From: Bradyrhizobium valentinum
GTDB taxonomy: Bacteria; Pseudomonadota; Alphaproteobacteria; Rhizobiales; Xanthobacteraceae
Length of the DNA: 64,000 nucleotides
NCBI RefSeq assembly: GCF_001440405.1
Contig: NZ_LLXX01000175.1
Location: 33,085-97,084, forward strand
Direction of reading: 5' to 3'
The notes beneath the pieces were generated by a model. That model had not been told where the DNA came from. It saw only the letters and a program-made list of their open reading frames with translations, and searched no databases. This document shows positions 16,085-24,912 of the stretch, in pieces (the first letter of the stretch is position 1; each line of letters begins with the position of its first letter). A program made the position numbers and the translations under genes.

Positions 16085-16750
16085 TCAATCGCCTGAATAT
16101 CTCTGTTCGGCCCACGGGTCGCCGCGATTGTGATAGCCGCGGACTTCCCAATAGCCCGGCTTGTCTTCAGCAAGAAACTCGATGCTTTGCAGCCACTTTG
16201 CACTTTTCCAGAAATAGAGATGGGGCACGACGAGCCGTACCGGGCCGCCATGCTCCTGCTCCAGCGGCGCGCCGGACCAGCTATGGGCGAGTAGGGCATC
16301 TTCGGCGGCGAAGTCTTCCAGCGCCAGGTTGGTGGTGTAGCCGTCATGCGAATGCAGCACCACGAACCGCGCTGCCTCGCGCGGCCGGCAGGCATCGAGG
16401 AGATCGCGGGTCGAGAGCCCCTCCCACTGATTGTCGTAGCGCGACCAGGTCGTGACGCAGTGGATGTCCGATAAAAACTTGTTCTGCGGCTGCGCGGAAA
16501 ACTGCGCGAAATCCCAGAACAGCGGAGTTTCCACCGCGCCATACACATCGAGCCGCCAGCGCTCGCGCGAAATGTTCGGCGTCAAGCCGAGATCAAGCGT
16601 CGGCCAATCCTTGGTCAAATGCTGGCCCGGCGGCAGCCGCGCTTCCTCCGGCCGTGACATCTTGCCGGTGAGGAATTTTCCCTCGCGCGCCCAGCGCTCC
16701 TTGCTGCGCGTCAGCTTGCTCTCCGGCGGCGGGTCGTGGTCATTGGTCAT
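16085..16750 (-). CDS. Sulfite oxidase-like molybdopterin oxidoreductase
   Basis: This 221-aa protein is a single sulfite-oxidase-type Mo-cofactor domain. The Mo-ligand cysteine is C98 in DIHCVTTWSRYDNQW. Other family blocks are GGPVRLVVPHLYFWKSAKW and YWEVRGYHNRGDPWAEQRY. No heme domain, dimerisation domain or Tat signal is visible, so it is likely cytoplasmic. The substrate of these short stand-alone proteins is not established. It stands alone between repeats. Confidence 0.85.
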   Translation of the reverse strand: MTNDHDPPPESKLTRSKERWAREGKFLTGKMSRPEEARLPPGQHLTKDWPTLDLGLTPNISRERWRLDVYGAVETPLFWDFAQFSAQPQNKFLSDIHCVTTWSRYDNQWEGLSTRDLLDACRPREAARFVVLHSHDGYTTNLALEDFAAEDALLAHSWSGAPLEQEHGGPVRLVVPHLYFWKSAKWLQSIEFLAEDKPGYWEVRGYHNRGDPWAEQRYSGD

Positions 16751-16817
16751 GTCGATCGCGACCTTGTTGCCGGCAGTATAGCGACACAGACATGAACCAC
16801 CAACGGCGAAAATTTCA

Positions 16818-16953
16818 CCTCATCTTGAGGAGCCGCGGAGCGGCGTCTCGAAGGATGAAGGCCCGGCTGTGGCCTCATGGTTCGAGACGGCGCGGAGCCT
16901 GTCATCGGGCCGCGCTGCGCGCGGACCCGTTGGCGCCTCCTCACCATGAGGGG
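16818..16953. repeat. Intergenic palindromic repeat, family 1 (paired)
   Basis: The right unit carries an extra internal hairpin (GGGCCGCGCTGCGCGCGGACCC region, 16908-16927). It ends 8 bp from the amidase stop codon. Confidence 0.8.
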
Positions 16954-16960
16954 TTGATAT

Positions 16961-18382
16961 CTACTTCGGCGCCTTCGGATCGATCGGCGTCGTGCCGCGC
17001 AAGCCCAGAATATCCTCCAGCACCTTGGCTCCCGCGAGCAACTGAGCCTCGCCGCGCGGCGGCGCCACCACCTGCAGCCCAACCGGCAAGCCAGAAGCGG
17101 TGAAGCCGCAGGGCAGCGACAGGGCGGGGCAGCACACCAGCGTGATTGCGTAGACGATGCCGAGCCATTCGACGTAATTGTCGAACTTCTTGCCGGCGCA
17201 TTCGGCGACGTAGCGGTTCTCGACCGGGAACGGCGGCACGATGGTGGCGGGGCTGAGCAACAGATCGTATTTGTCGAAAAATTCCAGCGTGCGCGCGGTC
17301 ATCGCGACGCGCTGCGCCTCGGCGCGTTCGAGTTGCTCGACCGTCAGCTTGAGGCCCTCCTCGATGTTCCAGATCACTTCCGGCTTCAAGAGGTCGCGCT
17401 TCGAACGCAACAGCGCCGCCTTGGAGAGCGCAAAGTCGAACGCGCGCAGCACCTGGAAGCACTCATGGGCTTCACGCAGGTCCGGATGGGCCTCCTCGAC
17501 GACGGCGCCCGCTTCCGCAAAACGCTGCGCAGCTTTGCGGGTGATGGCGGCGACCTCGGGGTCGACCGGCGTGATGCCGAGATCGGGCGAATAGGCGACG
17601 CGCTTCGGCTTGTTGCCGGAACGGGCGGCGGACAGAAACGAGGTCGGCAGCACCGGCAGCGAGAGCGGATCGGCGGGATGCTCGCCGCTCATGGCATCGA
17701 GCAATAGCGCGAGATCCTCGACATTGCGCGCCATCGGGCCCTGGACGCCGAGATTGCGGTCGATCGCCGCCGCCAGCGTACGTGCGACGCGGCCGATGCT
17801 CGGACGCATACCGACGACGCCACAGAAGCTCGCAGGGTTGCGCAAGGAGCCGCCCATGTCAGAGCCATGTGCGAGCCACGCGGTGCCGGTGGCGAGCGCA
17901 ACCGCTGCGCCGCCGGAAGAGCCGGCTGCGGATCGCGACGTATCCCATGGATTGCGCGTCGGGCCGAACACCTCGTTGAATGTGTTGGCGCCGGCGCCGA
18001 ATTCCGGCGTGTTCGATTTGGCGTAGATCACCCCGCCATTGTTCTCGAGGTGCTCGACCAGGATATCGGACTTCGCGGGGATGTTATCCTTGTAGATCGG
18101 CGAGCCTTGCGTCGTCAGGACGCCGGCGACATTGGTGAGGTCCTTGATCGGAATCGGAAGGCCGGCGAGCAGCCCGCGCTCGCTGACCGGCTTCTTCATC
18201 AGCACGGTGGCGTGCTTTCGGGCACGATCGAAGCACAGCGTCGGCAGCGCGTTCACCTTGCCGTCGACCTCGGCAATCCGCTTTTCCAGTACGTCGAGCA
18301 GGTCGAGCGGCGTAACTTCACCGGATTTCAGCTTGCCGACAATGGCAATCGCCGTCTCTCGCACCAGCCCCCGATCAGCCAC
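16961..18382 (-). CDS. Amidase (amidase-signature family)
   Basis: This protein is 473 aa from the GTG start. The Ser-cisSer-Lys triad is visible: K80 in GLPIPIKDLTN, S155 in SAAGSSGGAAVA and S179 in GSDMGGSLRNPASFCG. The family hydrolyses carboxamides; the substrate is unknown. GTG 18382 is preferred because GGAGAG lies six bases upstream. ATG at 18433 is an alternative but has no ribosome site. Longer in-frame extensions overlap the divergent hydrolase and are not real. It is transcribed divergently from that hydrolase (18485), so both may share a control region. Confidence 0.85.
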   Translation of the reverse strand: MADRGLVRETAIAIVGKLKSGEVTPLDLLDVLEKRIAEVDGKVNALPTLCFDRARKHATVLMKKPVSERGLLAGLPIPIKDLTNVAGVLTTQGSPIYKDNIPAKSDILVEHLENNGGVIYAKSNTPEFGAGANTFNEVFGPTRNPWDTSRSAAGSSGGAAVALATGTAWLAHGSDMGGSLRNPASFCGVVGMRPSIGRVARTLAAAIDRNLGVQGPMARNVEDLALLLDAMSGEHPADPLSLPVLPTSFLSAARSGNKPKRVAYSPDLGITPVDPEVAAITRKAAQRFAEAGAVVEEAHPDLREAHECFQVLRAFDFALSKAALLRSKRDLLKPEVIWNIEEGLKLTVEQLERAEAQRVAMTARTLEFFDKYDLLLSPATIVPPFPVENRYVAECAGKKFDNYVEWLGIVYAITLVCCPALSLPCGFTASGLPVGLQVVAPPRGEAQLLAGAKVLEDILGLRGTTPIDPKAPK

Positions 18383-18484
18383 TTCGCTCTCTCCGCTCGT
18401 TTTGCGTTTGTCGCAGATGGTGCTGTAGAACATTTTCCGGCAAAGTGGAATCGTATGGAAGTTGTGGCCGACCGGAGATATTGC

Positions 18485-19336
18485 ATGACGACATTGTTCT
18501 CTGCGCTGGACTGGCGCGCGATGAGCCAGCAGGAGCGCGACCTCGGCCTCAACAACGGTGTTGCCGTGCCCGGCAGCGTCGAGATGGTCGCGGGCTGGGA
18601 GCAGCGGTCCGCTGAGATGCGCAAGCGTTACCCGGATCATATCGATCTTTGCTATGGCCCGCGCGAGCGCAACCGGATCGACTTTATGAAAGGCGCAGAC
18701 GCCGCGCCGACGCTGCTGTTCATCCACGGCGGCTACTGGCAGGCGCGGGCGAAGGAGGTTTTCACCGTGGTTGCCGAAGGTCCGATGGCCCACGGTATCA
18801 ACGTGGCCCTGATCGGCTATACGCTGGCGCCGGAAGCGACGCTGGACGAAATCGTCACCGAGATCCACGCCGGCATCGATTACCTCGCCGAGCAACTGCC
18901 GGCGCTTGGCGCCGCCGCCGGCGGAATCGTAGTATCGGGCTGGTCCGCCGGCGGGCACCTGACCTCGATGGCGCTGTCGCATCCGAAGGTGAGGGCGGGC
19001 ATGGCAATCTCAGGCATCTACGATCTCGAGCCGATCCGCCACTCCTATCTCAACGAGAAGCTGAAGGCCGATGAAGGAACGTCACGCCGCAACTCGCCGA
19101 TGATGCAGGAAGGCGGTCCCTTGAAACCGCTGTCGCTGGTGGTCGGCAGCGCCGAGTTGCCGCTATTGCGCAAGCAGACCGCCGATTTCGCCGGCCACCG
19201 CGCCCGATATGGCTTGCCAGTGACGTATGAGGAAATTCCCGGCGCGAACCATTTCACCATCCTGTACGAGATGATGTCGCTGAAGGGAAGGATCACGACG
19301 CTGATCCGACAATTGTTCGAGCGGACGACGGGTTGA
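18485..19336 (+). CDS. Alpha/beta hydrolase, kynurenine formamidase-like
   Basis: This 283-aa alpha/beta hydrolase has HGGYW at residues 81-85 (oxyanion motif) and GWSAGG with the nucleophile Ser154; a late GANHFT supplies the His. HGGYW is typical of arylformamidase/kynurenine formamidase and related carbamoyl- or formamide-cleaving hydrolases. The start is the ATG at 18485 after CGGAGA; a much longer frame upstream lies antisense to the amidase. Divergent pairing with an amidase suggests the two act on related amide substrates, but no kynurenine pathway genes are present here. Confidence 0.75.
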   Translation: MTTLFSALDWRAMSQQERDLGLNNGVAVPGSVEMVAGWEQRSAEMRKRYPDHIDLCYGPRERNRIDFMKGADAAPTLLFIHGGYWQARAKEVFTVVAEGPMAHGINVALIGYTLAPEATLDEIVTEIHAGIDYLAEQLPALGAAAGGIVVSGWSAGGHLTSMALSHPKVRAGMAISGIYDLEPIRHSYLNEKLKADEGTSRRNSPMMQEGGPLKPLSLVVGSAELPLLRKQTADFAGHRARYGLPVTYEEIPGANHFTILYEMMSLKGRITTLIRQLFERTTG

Positions 19337-19355
19337 GTGTCGCCGTCATTGCCGA

Positions 19356-19457
19356 CCCTCATGGTGAGGAGGCGCGTAGCGCCATCTCGAACCATGAGGC
19401 CCCGTCGGTGGCCACATCCTTCGAGACGCGCGCAAGTGCGCGCTCCTCAGGATGAGG
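19356..19457. repeat. Intergenic palindromic repeat, family 1 (paired)
   Basis: Units CCCTCATGGTGAGGAGGCG...CTCGAACCATGAGG and CATCCTTCGAGACGCGCG...CTCAGGATGAGG sit between the convergent hydrolase and SDR genes. Confidence 0.85.
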
Positions 19458-19476
19458 TTGTGCAGTGGTTGCGTAG

Positions 19477-20253
19477 CTAACCCCATCCCGACGTATACCC
19501 GCCATCGACTGTAAAGATCACCCCCGACGTATATCCCGACCGGTCCGACGCCAGGAACGCCATGAGATCGCCGATCTCGCGCGCGTGTGCGGGACGGCCG
19601 AGCGGCATGCCCTTCTGGAATTCCTTGTAGCGGTCCTCGTCGCCGAACTGGTCCTTTGCCCGGATCTTCATACGCATGACGTGGCGCTCGGTGCCGACGG
19701 GACCGGGGTTGATGCCGACCACGCGGATATTGTCGGCAAGGCTCTTGCCGCCGAGTGCGCGGGTGAACGCCATCAGCGCGGCGTTGCCGGCGCTGCCGCA
19801 GATGTAATTGGTGTCGAATTTTTCGCCGGCCGCGCCGATGTCGTTGACGATGACGCCATGCCCACGCGCCTTCATCTGCGCATAGACCGCGCGGGTGAGG
19901 TTGATGTAGCCGAACACCTTCAGCTCCCAGGCGTGACGCCAGGTGGCCTCGTCGATTTTGTCGATCGAGCCGCTCGGGATATCGCCGGCATTGTTGACGA
20001 GGATATCGATATCGGCGGCTTCCTTGGCGAGTCTTGCAATGTCTTCCGCCTTGCGCAGGTCGACCACATGGGCTGTCGCGCCGATCTGATGCGCGGAGCG
20101 CAGCCGTTCGGTCAGCGCTTTCAATTGATCGCCGCTGCGGGCGGCCAGCATGACGTCGCAGCCTTCCTCGGCAAAGGCTTCGGCCGCGGCCGCGCCAATG
20201 CCCTTGGAGGCGCCGGTGATCAGGACACGCTTGCCGCGCAGGTGCAGATCCAT
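19477..20253 (-). CDS. SDR-family oxidoreductase with atypical active site
   Basis: This 258-aa Rossmann protein has the NAD-binding motif TGASKGIG (14-21) and DILVNNAG, and ends VDGGYTSGWG as in classical SDRs. The usual Ser and YxxxK catalytic residues are not found. The expected region reads NDIGAAGEKFDTNYICGSAG, so Tyr is present but the position of the lysine is Ser. The protein may be a non-enzymatic or mechanistically different SDR. It lies alone, next to the tartrate dehydrogenase gene on the other strand. Confidence 0.82.
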   Translation of the reverse strand: MDLHLRGKRVLITGASKGIGAAAAEAFAEEGCDVMLAARSGDQLKALTERLRSAHQIGATAHVVDLRKAEDIARLAKEAADIDILVNNAGDIPSGSIDKIDEATWRHAWELKVFGYINLTRAVYAQMKARGHGVIVNDIGAAGEKFDTNYICGSAGNAALMAFTRALGGKSLADNIRVVGINPGPVGTERHVMRMKIRAKDQFGDEDRYKEFQKGMPLGRPAHAREIGDLMAFLASDRSGYTSGVIFTVDGGYTSGWG

Positions 20254-20441
20254 GGAATGCTCGCTGGGTGAGGAGAGGTGGGATGGAGCTCGCGCGAAAT
20301 TGTTAGGCTCGCGGTGCCGTGGCGGTCAACATTGCAGTGCAGCGTTGCGCGGGCGGCAGGTTTGGTCCATTGCAAGGCAATCAAATAACCGGCATTAGCC
20401 GGCTGACAAACAGCCAAACGAACCTTTCAAGGAAACTCTCG

Positions 20442-21521
20442 ATGAGCAGCGCCAAGAAGCAGTATCGGATCGCAGTCATTCCCGGCGACGGCATCGGCAA
20501 GGAAGTGATTCCCGAAGGGCTACGCGTGCTCGAGGTGGCGGCGAAAAAGCACGGCGTATCGGTTCATTTCGATCATTTCGACTTCGCGTCCTGGGACTAT
20601 TACGAAAAGCACGGCGAAATGATGCCGGAGGATTGGAAGGCCAAAATCGGCAAGCACGACGCGATCTATTTCGGAGCGGTCGGCTGGCCCGCGAAGATCC
20701 CGGATCACATCTCCCTGTGGGGCTCGCTGATCAAGTTCCGCCGCGAATTCGACCAGTATGTCAATCTGCGCCCGGTGCGGCTGATGCCCGGCGTGCCGTC
20801 GCCGCTCGCGGGCCGCAAGCCCGGCGACATCGATTTCTGGGTGGTGCGCGAAAATACCGAGGGTGAATATTCCTCCGTCGGCGGACGCATGTTCCCTGAC
20901 ACCGACCGTGAATTCGTCACCCAGCAGACGGTGATGACGCGCGTTGGCGTCGACCGTATCCTTAAATTCGCATTCGATCTGGCGCAGTCGCGGCCGAAGA
21001 AGCATCTCACTTCGGCAACCAAGTCCAACGGCATCTCGATCACGATGCCCTATTGGGACGAGCGCGTGGAAGCGATGGCGAAGAAATATCCAGGCGTGAA
21101 GTGGGACAAGTACCACATCGACATCCTTACCGCGAACTTCGTGCTGCATCCGGACTGGTTCGACGTCGTGGTCGGCTCCAACCTGTTCGGCGACATCCTC
21201 TCCGATCTGGGCCCGGCCTGCACCGGCACCATCGGCATCGCGCCGTCGGGCAACATCAATCCGGAAGGCAATTTTCCGTCGGTGTTCGAACCCGTACACG
21301 GCTCGGCGCCCGATATCGCAGGGCAGGGCATCGCCAATCCGATCGGCATGATCTGGTCGGGCGCGATGATGCTGGAGCATCTCGGCGAGAAGGATGCGGC
21401 TCAATCGATCGTCGGCGCCATCGAGCGCACGCTCGGCGAACGGACCCTGCGGACGCGGGATCTCGGCGGCAACGCTGACACGGTGGCCTGCGGCAAGGCT
21501 GTGGCGGAGATGGTGGATTGA
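20442..21521 (+). CDS. Tartrate/D-malate dehydrogenase (isopropylmalate dehydrogenase family)
   Basis: This 359-aa beta-decarboxylating dehydrogenase has the family blocks VIPGDGIGKEV, VVRENTEGEYSSVGGRM, TSATKSNGI, VVGSNLFGDILSDLG and FEPVHGSAPDIAGQG. The RENTEGEYSS form and the length match tartrate dehydrogenase/decarboxylase or D-malate dehydrogenase (DmlA/TtuC) rather than LeuB or Icd. It would convert tartrate or D-malate with NAD and Mn2+. The ATG at 20442 follows AAGGAAA; an upstream extension lacks similarity to the family. It starts a run of C4 hydroxy-acid genes. Confidence 0.9.
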   Translation: MSSAKKQYRIAVIPGDGIGKEVIPEGLRVLEVAAKKHGVSVHFDHFDFASWDYYEKHGEMMPEDWKAKIGKHDAIYFGAVGWPAKIPDHISLWGSLIKFRREFDQYVNLRPVRLMPGVPSPLAGRKPGDIDFWVVRENTEGEYSSVGGRMFPDTDREFVTQQTVMTRVGVDRILKFAFDLAQSRPKKHLTSATKSNGISITMPYWDERVEAMAKKYPGVKWDKYHIDILTANFVLHPDWFDVVVGSNLFGDILSDLGPACTGTIGIAPSGNINPEGNFPSVFEPVHGSAPDIAGQGIANPIGMIWSGAMMLEHLGEKDAAQSIVGAIERTLGERTLRTRDLGGNADTVACGKAVAEMVD

Positions 21522-21534
21522 GATTTCGGTTACT

Positions 21535-21666
21535 GTCGTCCCTGCGAACGCAGGGACCCATAACCACTGAATTTAGTTGTTACGCGTCGCTGTGGCTCCA
21601 GCATTCGCGAACGTACGCATCGGTGGTTATGGGTCCCGGCTCGCGCTTCGCTTGGCCGGGACGACG
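21535..21666. repeat. Long inverted repeat, family 2 (GTCGTCCCTGCGAACGCAGGGACC)
   Basis: The left end is GTCGTCCCTGCGAACGCAGG and the right end is a diverged GGGTCCCGGCTCGC...GCCGGGACGAC. Inner arms ACCCATAACCAC and GTGGTTATGGGT pair. Similar elements are at 27126-27244 and 62819-62949. Confidence 0.8.
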
Positions 21667-21677
21667 GAGAGATATTG

Positions 21678-22589
21678 TCACCCCTTCACAACCCGCCGGC
21701 AGTGCTCCCACGCCGCGCGCATCAAATTCTCGCTCGCTTCGGGCGTGCGGAACGCCGAGTGCGCCGACAGCGTGACATTAGGCAGTTCCGTCAACGGATG
21801 ATCCGACGGCAGCGGTTCGATGTTGAAGACGTCGAGGCCGGCATGGCGGATCTGGCCCGATTTCAGGGCGTCGATCATGGCTTCCTCGTCGACGATGGCG
21901 CCGCGCGCGGTATTGACGAGGATGACGCCGGGCTTCATCGCCTCGATGCAGGCGCGCGAGATCATGCCGCGGGTCTCGTCGTTGAGCAGCAGATGGATCG
22001 AGACGACGTCGCTCTCGGTCAATAGTTCGTCGAGATCGACGAACTCGACCTTTGGATATTTCTTCGGCGACCGGTTCCAGGCGACGACGCGCATGCCGGA
22101 ACCGAGCGCGATCCGCGCGACTTCGGCTGCGATGCCCCCGAAGCCGATCAGGCCGAGCGTCTTGCCGGTCAGTTGCATGCCGTCGTCGCGCAGCCAGTTG
22201 CCGGCGCGGATGCCGCGGTCCATCTTGGCGAGGCCGCGCGCGCCTTCCCACATCAGCGCGATGGCGCACTCGGCCACGGCAGTATCGCCATAGCCTTTGA
22301 TCAGGTGCACCGTAATCCCAAGCTCGGCGAGCTCTTCCGGGTTCATGTAGCTGCGCGCGCCGGTGCCGAGAAATACAATGTGCTTGAGCCCGGTGCATTT
22401 CTTCGCGACGTCGGTCGGCAGCGCCGTATGATCGACGATGGCGATCTCGGCGCCATCGAGTATCTGGGGATACTGATCCGAGGTGATGTCGGGGTCGCGG
22501 TGGATCCGCACCTCGGGATCGCCGGGCTCCTGCAGCCGCTCGAAGATCACGGCCAGCGATTCATTGGCGTCGACAAAAACTCCACGCAC
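21678..22589 (-). CDS. D-2-hydroxyacid dehydrogenase family protein
   Basis: This 303-aa NAD-dependent dehydrogenase has the nucleotide-binding loop IGFGGIAAEVARI, the ARGAIVDEEAM segment and the HSAF catalytic-histidine region (SAHSAFRTPEA). It would oxidise or reduce a D-2-hydroxyacid/2-oxoacid pair. The start is a GTG at 22589 with GAGGGGAAA just upstream. The gene follows the amidohydrolase gene by 24 bp on the same strand, so lysR - amidohydrolase - dehydrogenase is probably one operon. Confidence 0.85.
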   Translation of the reverse strand: MRGVFVDANESLAVIFERLQEPGDPEVRIHRDPDITSDQYPQILDGAEIAIVDHTALPTDVAKKCTGLKHIVFLGTGARSYMNPEELAELGITVHLIKGYGDTAVAECAIALMWEGARGLAKMDRGIRAGNWLRDDGMQLTGKTLGLIGFGGIAAEVARIALGSGMRVVAWNRSPKKYPKVEFVDLDELLTESDVVSIHLLLNDETRGMISRACIEAMKPGVILVNTARGAIVDEEAMIDALKSGQIRHAGLDVFNIEPLPSDHPLTELPNVTLSAHSAFRTPEASENLMRAAWEHCRRVVKG

Positions 22590-22613
22590 GGCTTTTCCCC
22601 TCGTTTTTGATGA

Positions 22614-23864
22614 TCAGGACGCGACGCCGGCCAGCGCCAGCACGGTATGCATGAGCACGTTGGCACCGGCCGCGCAATCGGGTTGGGTCGCGTCTTCCAG
22701 CTCGTTGTGGCTGATGCCGTCCTTGCACGGCACGAACACCATCGCTGCCGGCATCACGGTGTTGAGGTTGCAGGCGTCGTGGCCGGCGCCGGAGGTGATG
22801 CGGCGGTGGGAGTAACCGAGCATCTTTGCGGCGTTCTCCACCGCATCCACCAGCCTGGGATCGAAATGCGTCGGCGGCTTGCGCCAGATCAGATCAAACT
22901 GGACGTCGACCTTGCGCCGCGCCGCGATCTCGGCAATCGAGCTGCGCAAATCCTTATCCAGCGCGTCCATGATGGCGGCATCCGCGCTGCGGCAATCCAC
23001 CGTGAAGGCGATCTCGCCGGGAATGACGTTGCGCGAGGGGTTGGCGATCACCGCTTCGCCGACGGTGCCGACCGCCTTCGGGCCGTGCTTCCTGGCAATC
23101 GCTTCCATCGCCAGCACGATTTCCGACAGCGTCGCCAGCGCGTCGCGTCGTAGCGGCATCGGCGTCGACCCGGCGTGGCTCTCGAAGCCGGTGATCTTGC
23201 CGTCGTACCACAAGACGCCCTGGCCGGAATCGACGACGCCGATGGTCTTGTTCTCTGCTTCGAGTATCGGGCCCTGTTCGATATGCAGCTCGACGAAGCC
23301 GGAGAATTTCTGCGTCCCCACCGGGGTCTCGCCGCGGTAGCCGATGCCGTCGAGCGCTTGCGCCACGGTGACGCCCTCGGCATCCCTGCGGGACAAAATG
23401 TCATCGGTGGTGAAGTCGCCGACATACGCCGCCGACGCCATCATCGCCGGCGCAAAGCGCGAGCCTTCCTCGTTGGTCCAGTTGCAGATGCAGATCGGCG
23501 TCTCGGTTTCGATTCCGGCGTCGTTCAGCGTCCGCACCACCTCCAGCGCCGCCAGTGTTCCGAGCACGCCGTCATATTTGCCGCCGGTCGGCTGCGTGTC
23601 GAGGTGGGAGCCGAGGCCGATCGGCGGCTTCGACATGTCGCGGCCCTTGCGCAGGCCGAACATCGAGCCCAGTGCATCGACATGCACTTCAAGGCCCGCG
23701 GCCTCGCAACGTTCGCGGAACCAGTCGCGCACCTGCTTGTCTTCAGGTCCGAGCGTCAGCCGCCGCACGCCGCCTTTCGGCGTCGCGCCGAATTTGGCGG
23801 TTTCGTGAATCGTGTCCCACAGCCGGGCCGAGTCGATCTGCAGGTTGGATCCGATTTTGGTCAT
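22614..23864 (-). CDS. Zn-dependent M20-family amidohydrolase (allantoate/N-carbamoyl-amino-acid hydrolase-like)
   Basis: This 416-aa metallo-amidohydrolase has the metal-binding blocks GLGSHLDTQPTGGKYDGVLG, WTNEEGSRF and SGAGHDACNLN, and a late CKDGISHNELEDA. These are features of the allantoate amidohydrolase / L-carbamoylase / beta-ureidopropionase group. The exact substrate is unknown. ATG 23864 has GGAAG upstream and is preferred over a longer start at 23936, which overlaps the LysR gene. It lies between a LysR regulator and a hydroxyacid dehydrogenase on the same strand. Confidence 0.87.
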   Translation of the reverse strand: MTKIGSNLQIDSARLWDTIHETAKFGATPKGGVRRLTLGPEDKQVRDWFRERCEAAGLEVHVDALGSMFGLRKGRDMSKPPIGLGSHLDTQPTGGKYDGVLGTLAALEVVRTLNDAGIETETPICICNWTNEEGSRFAPAMMASAAYVGDFTTDDILSRRDAEGVTVAQALDGIGYRGETPVGTQKFSGFVELHIEQGPILEAENKTIGVVDSGQGVLWYDGKITGFESHAGSTPMPLRRDALATLSEIVLAMEAIARKHGPKAVGTVGEAVIANPSRNVIPGEIAFTVDCRSADAAIMDALDKDLRSSIAEIAARRKVDVQFDLIWRKPPTHFDPRLVDAVENAAKMLGYSHRRITSGAGHDACNLNTVMPAAMVFVPCKDGISHNELEDATQPDCAAGANVLMHTVLALAGVAS

Positions 23865-23904
23865 GGGGTACTTCCGAACGTGAGGCGCAAGCGCTGCGCC
23901 GTTT

Positions 23905-24822
23905 TCAATGCCGCGCTTGCGGCGGCGCGTCAACAATGACGCCGCCTCGCGCCAGGCTGGCGGCGAGTTCGACCACGCGCTCCACCGCGACCGTATCGGG
24001 GGAGGCGAGCCAGCTTGCCGAAAACGTCAGCGGGGCCAACTGCAGATTGGTCGACAGCAATTGCAGCCGTCCGCTCGCCATATCGTCTTCGACGATCGCG
24101 GTCGGTATCAAGGCGATGCCGAGACCCTCGATCGCCATATGGATGACGGTCGCGAGCGATGCGCTCGCATGCAGCCGTATCGGCGGCAGGTCGGGCCGGT
24201 TGAACAGGGAACGCACGATCTCATAGGGCTGGGTCCGGCGCGAAAAGGTGATGATCGGGAACTTCGCCAGATCGTGCAGGGTCAGCTCCTGCTTGCCGAG
24301 GCCGAGCGAGGGACTGGCGGTAAAGCCCACGGGATAATCGCACAGCGTCCGGTTATTGACCATCGGCGCCGTCAGCGGCCCGAGCACGAAGGCGAGTTCG
24401 ATTTCCTGCGCCAGCAGCCGGTTGCGCAAATTCGAGGTGATGTCGACCTCGATCTCGAGCGAGAGGTTCGGATAGGCGTGGTTGACGCTTTTGATGAGTT
24501 GCGGCAGCCAGGTGTGCACGATGGTTTCGGCGACGCCGAGCCGAAGCACGCCGCGCATCGCCGAGCGGTCGCCGACGACCGCCAGCATTTCCGAGCGCAG
24601 CCCGATCAGTTTCTCGGCATAGACCATCAATTGCCGCCCGCTCGGCGTCGGCAGCACCATGCGGCGGTCGCGCTGTAATAGCCGCACGCCTACTTCGCGT
24701 TCGAGCTGCGCGATCCGTTGCGAGATAGCGGGCTGGGTGGTGTTGAGCTTCTGGGCGGCGCCGCGGAAGCTGCCCAGGGTCACCACCCACATGAAAGTCT
24801 CAATTGCCTTGAAATCAGTCAT
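23905..24822 (-). CDS. LysR-family transcriptional regulator
   Basis: This 305-aa protein has an N-terminal winged HTH (residues 4-62; FRGAAQKLNTTQPAISQRIA) and a C-terminal substrate-binding domain. It is divergent from the DUF1445 gene and heads the amidohydrolase/dehydrogenase set on its own strand. A dyad with a T-N11-A core lies in the 90-bp divergent gap. It probably controls one or both of these units and responds to a pathway intermediate; this is inference from layout. Confidence 0.92.
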   Translation of the reverse strand: MTDFKAIETFMWVVTLGSFRGAAQKLNTTQPAISQRIAQLEREVGVRLLQRDRRMVLPTPSGRQLMVYAEKLIGLRSEMLAVVGDRSAMRGVLRLGVAETIVHTWLPQLIKSVNHAYPNLSLEIEVDITSNLRNRLLAQEIELAFVLGPLTAPMVNNRTLCDYPVGFTASPSLGLGKQELTLHDLAKFPIITFSRRTQPYEIVRSLFNRPDLPPIRLHASASLATVIHMAIEGLGIALIPTAIVEDDMASGRLQLLSTNLQLAPLTFSASWLASPDTVAVERVVELAASLARGGVIVDAPPQARH

Positions 24823-24842
24823 GCACCCTCTGCCCGCATATT

Positions 24843-24859
24843 GATAATTTTAGTTTATC
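24843..24859. promoter_or_regulatory. Candidate LysR operator between lysR and the DUF1445 gene
   Basis: GATAA-N7-TTATC forms an imperfect-spacer dyad containing T-N11-A, the usual LysR-type box. It is 21 bp from the lysR start and 54 bp from the DUF1445 start, in an AT-rich gap. Confidence 0.5.
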
Positions 24860-24912
24860 GAACCTGATTAAAAAAGACGATTAGACATTATCATAGTCCT
24901 ATGCGGGAGTAG

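Noticed and set aside
18383..18982. 200-codon N-terminal extension of the amidase
   Set aside because: It is antisense to the divergent hydrolase and has no amidase similarity; GTG 18382 has a proper ribosome site.
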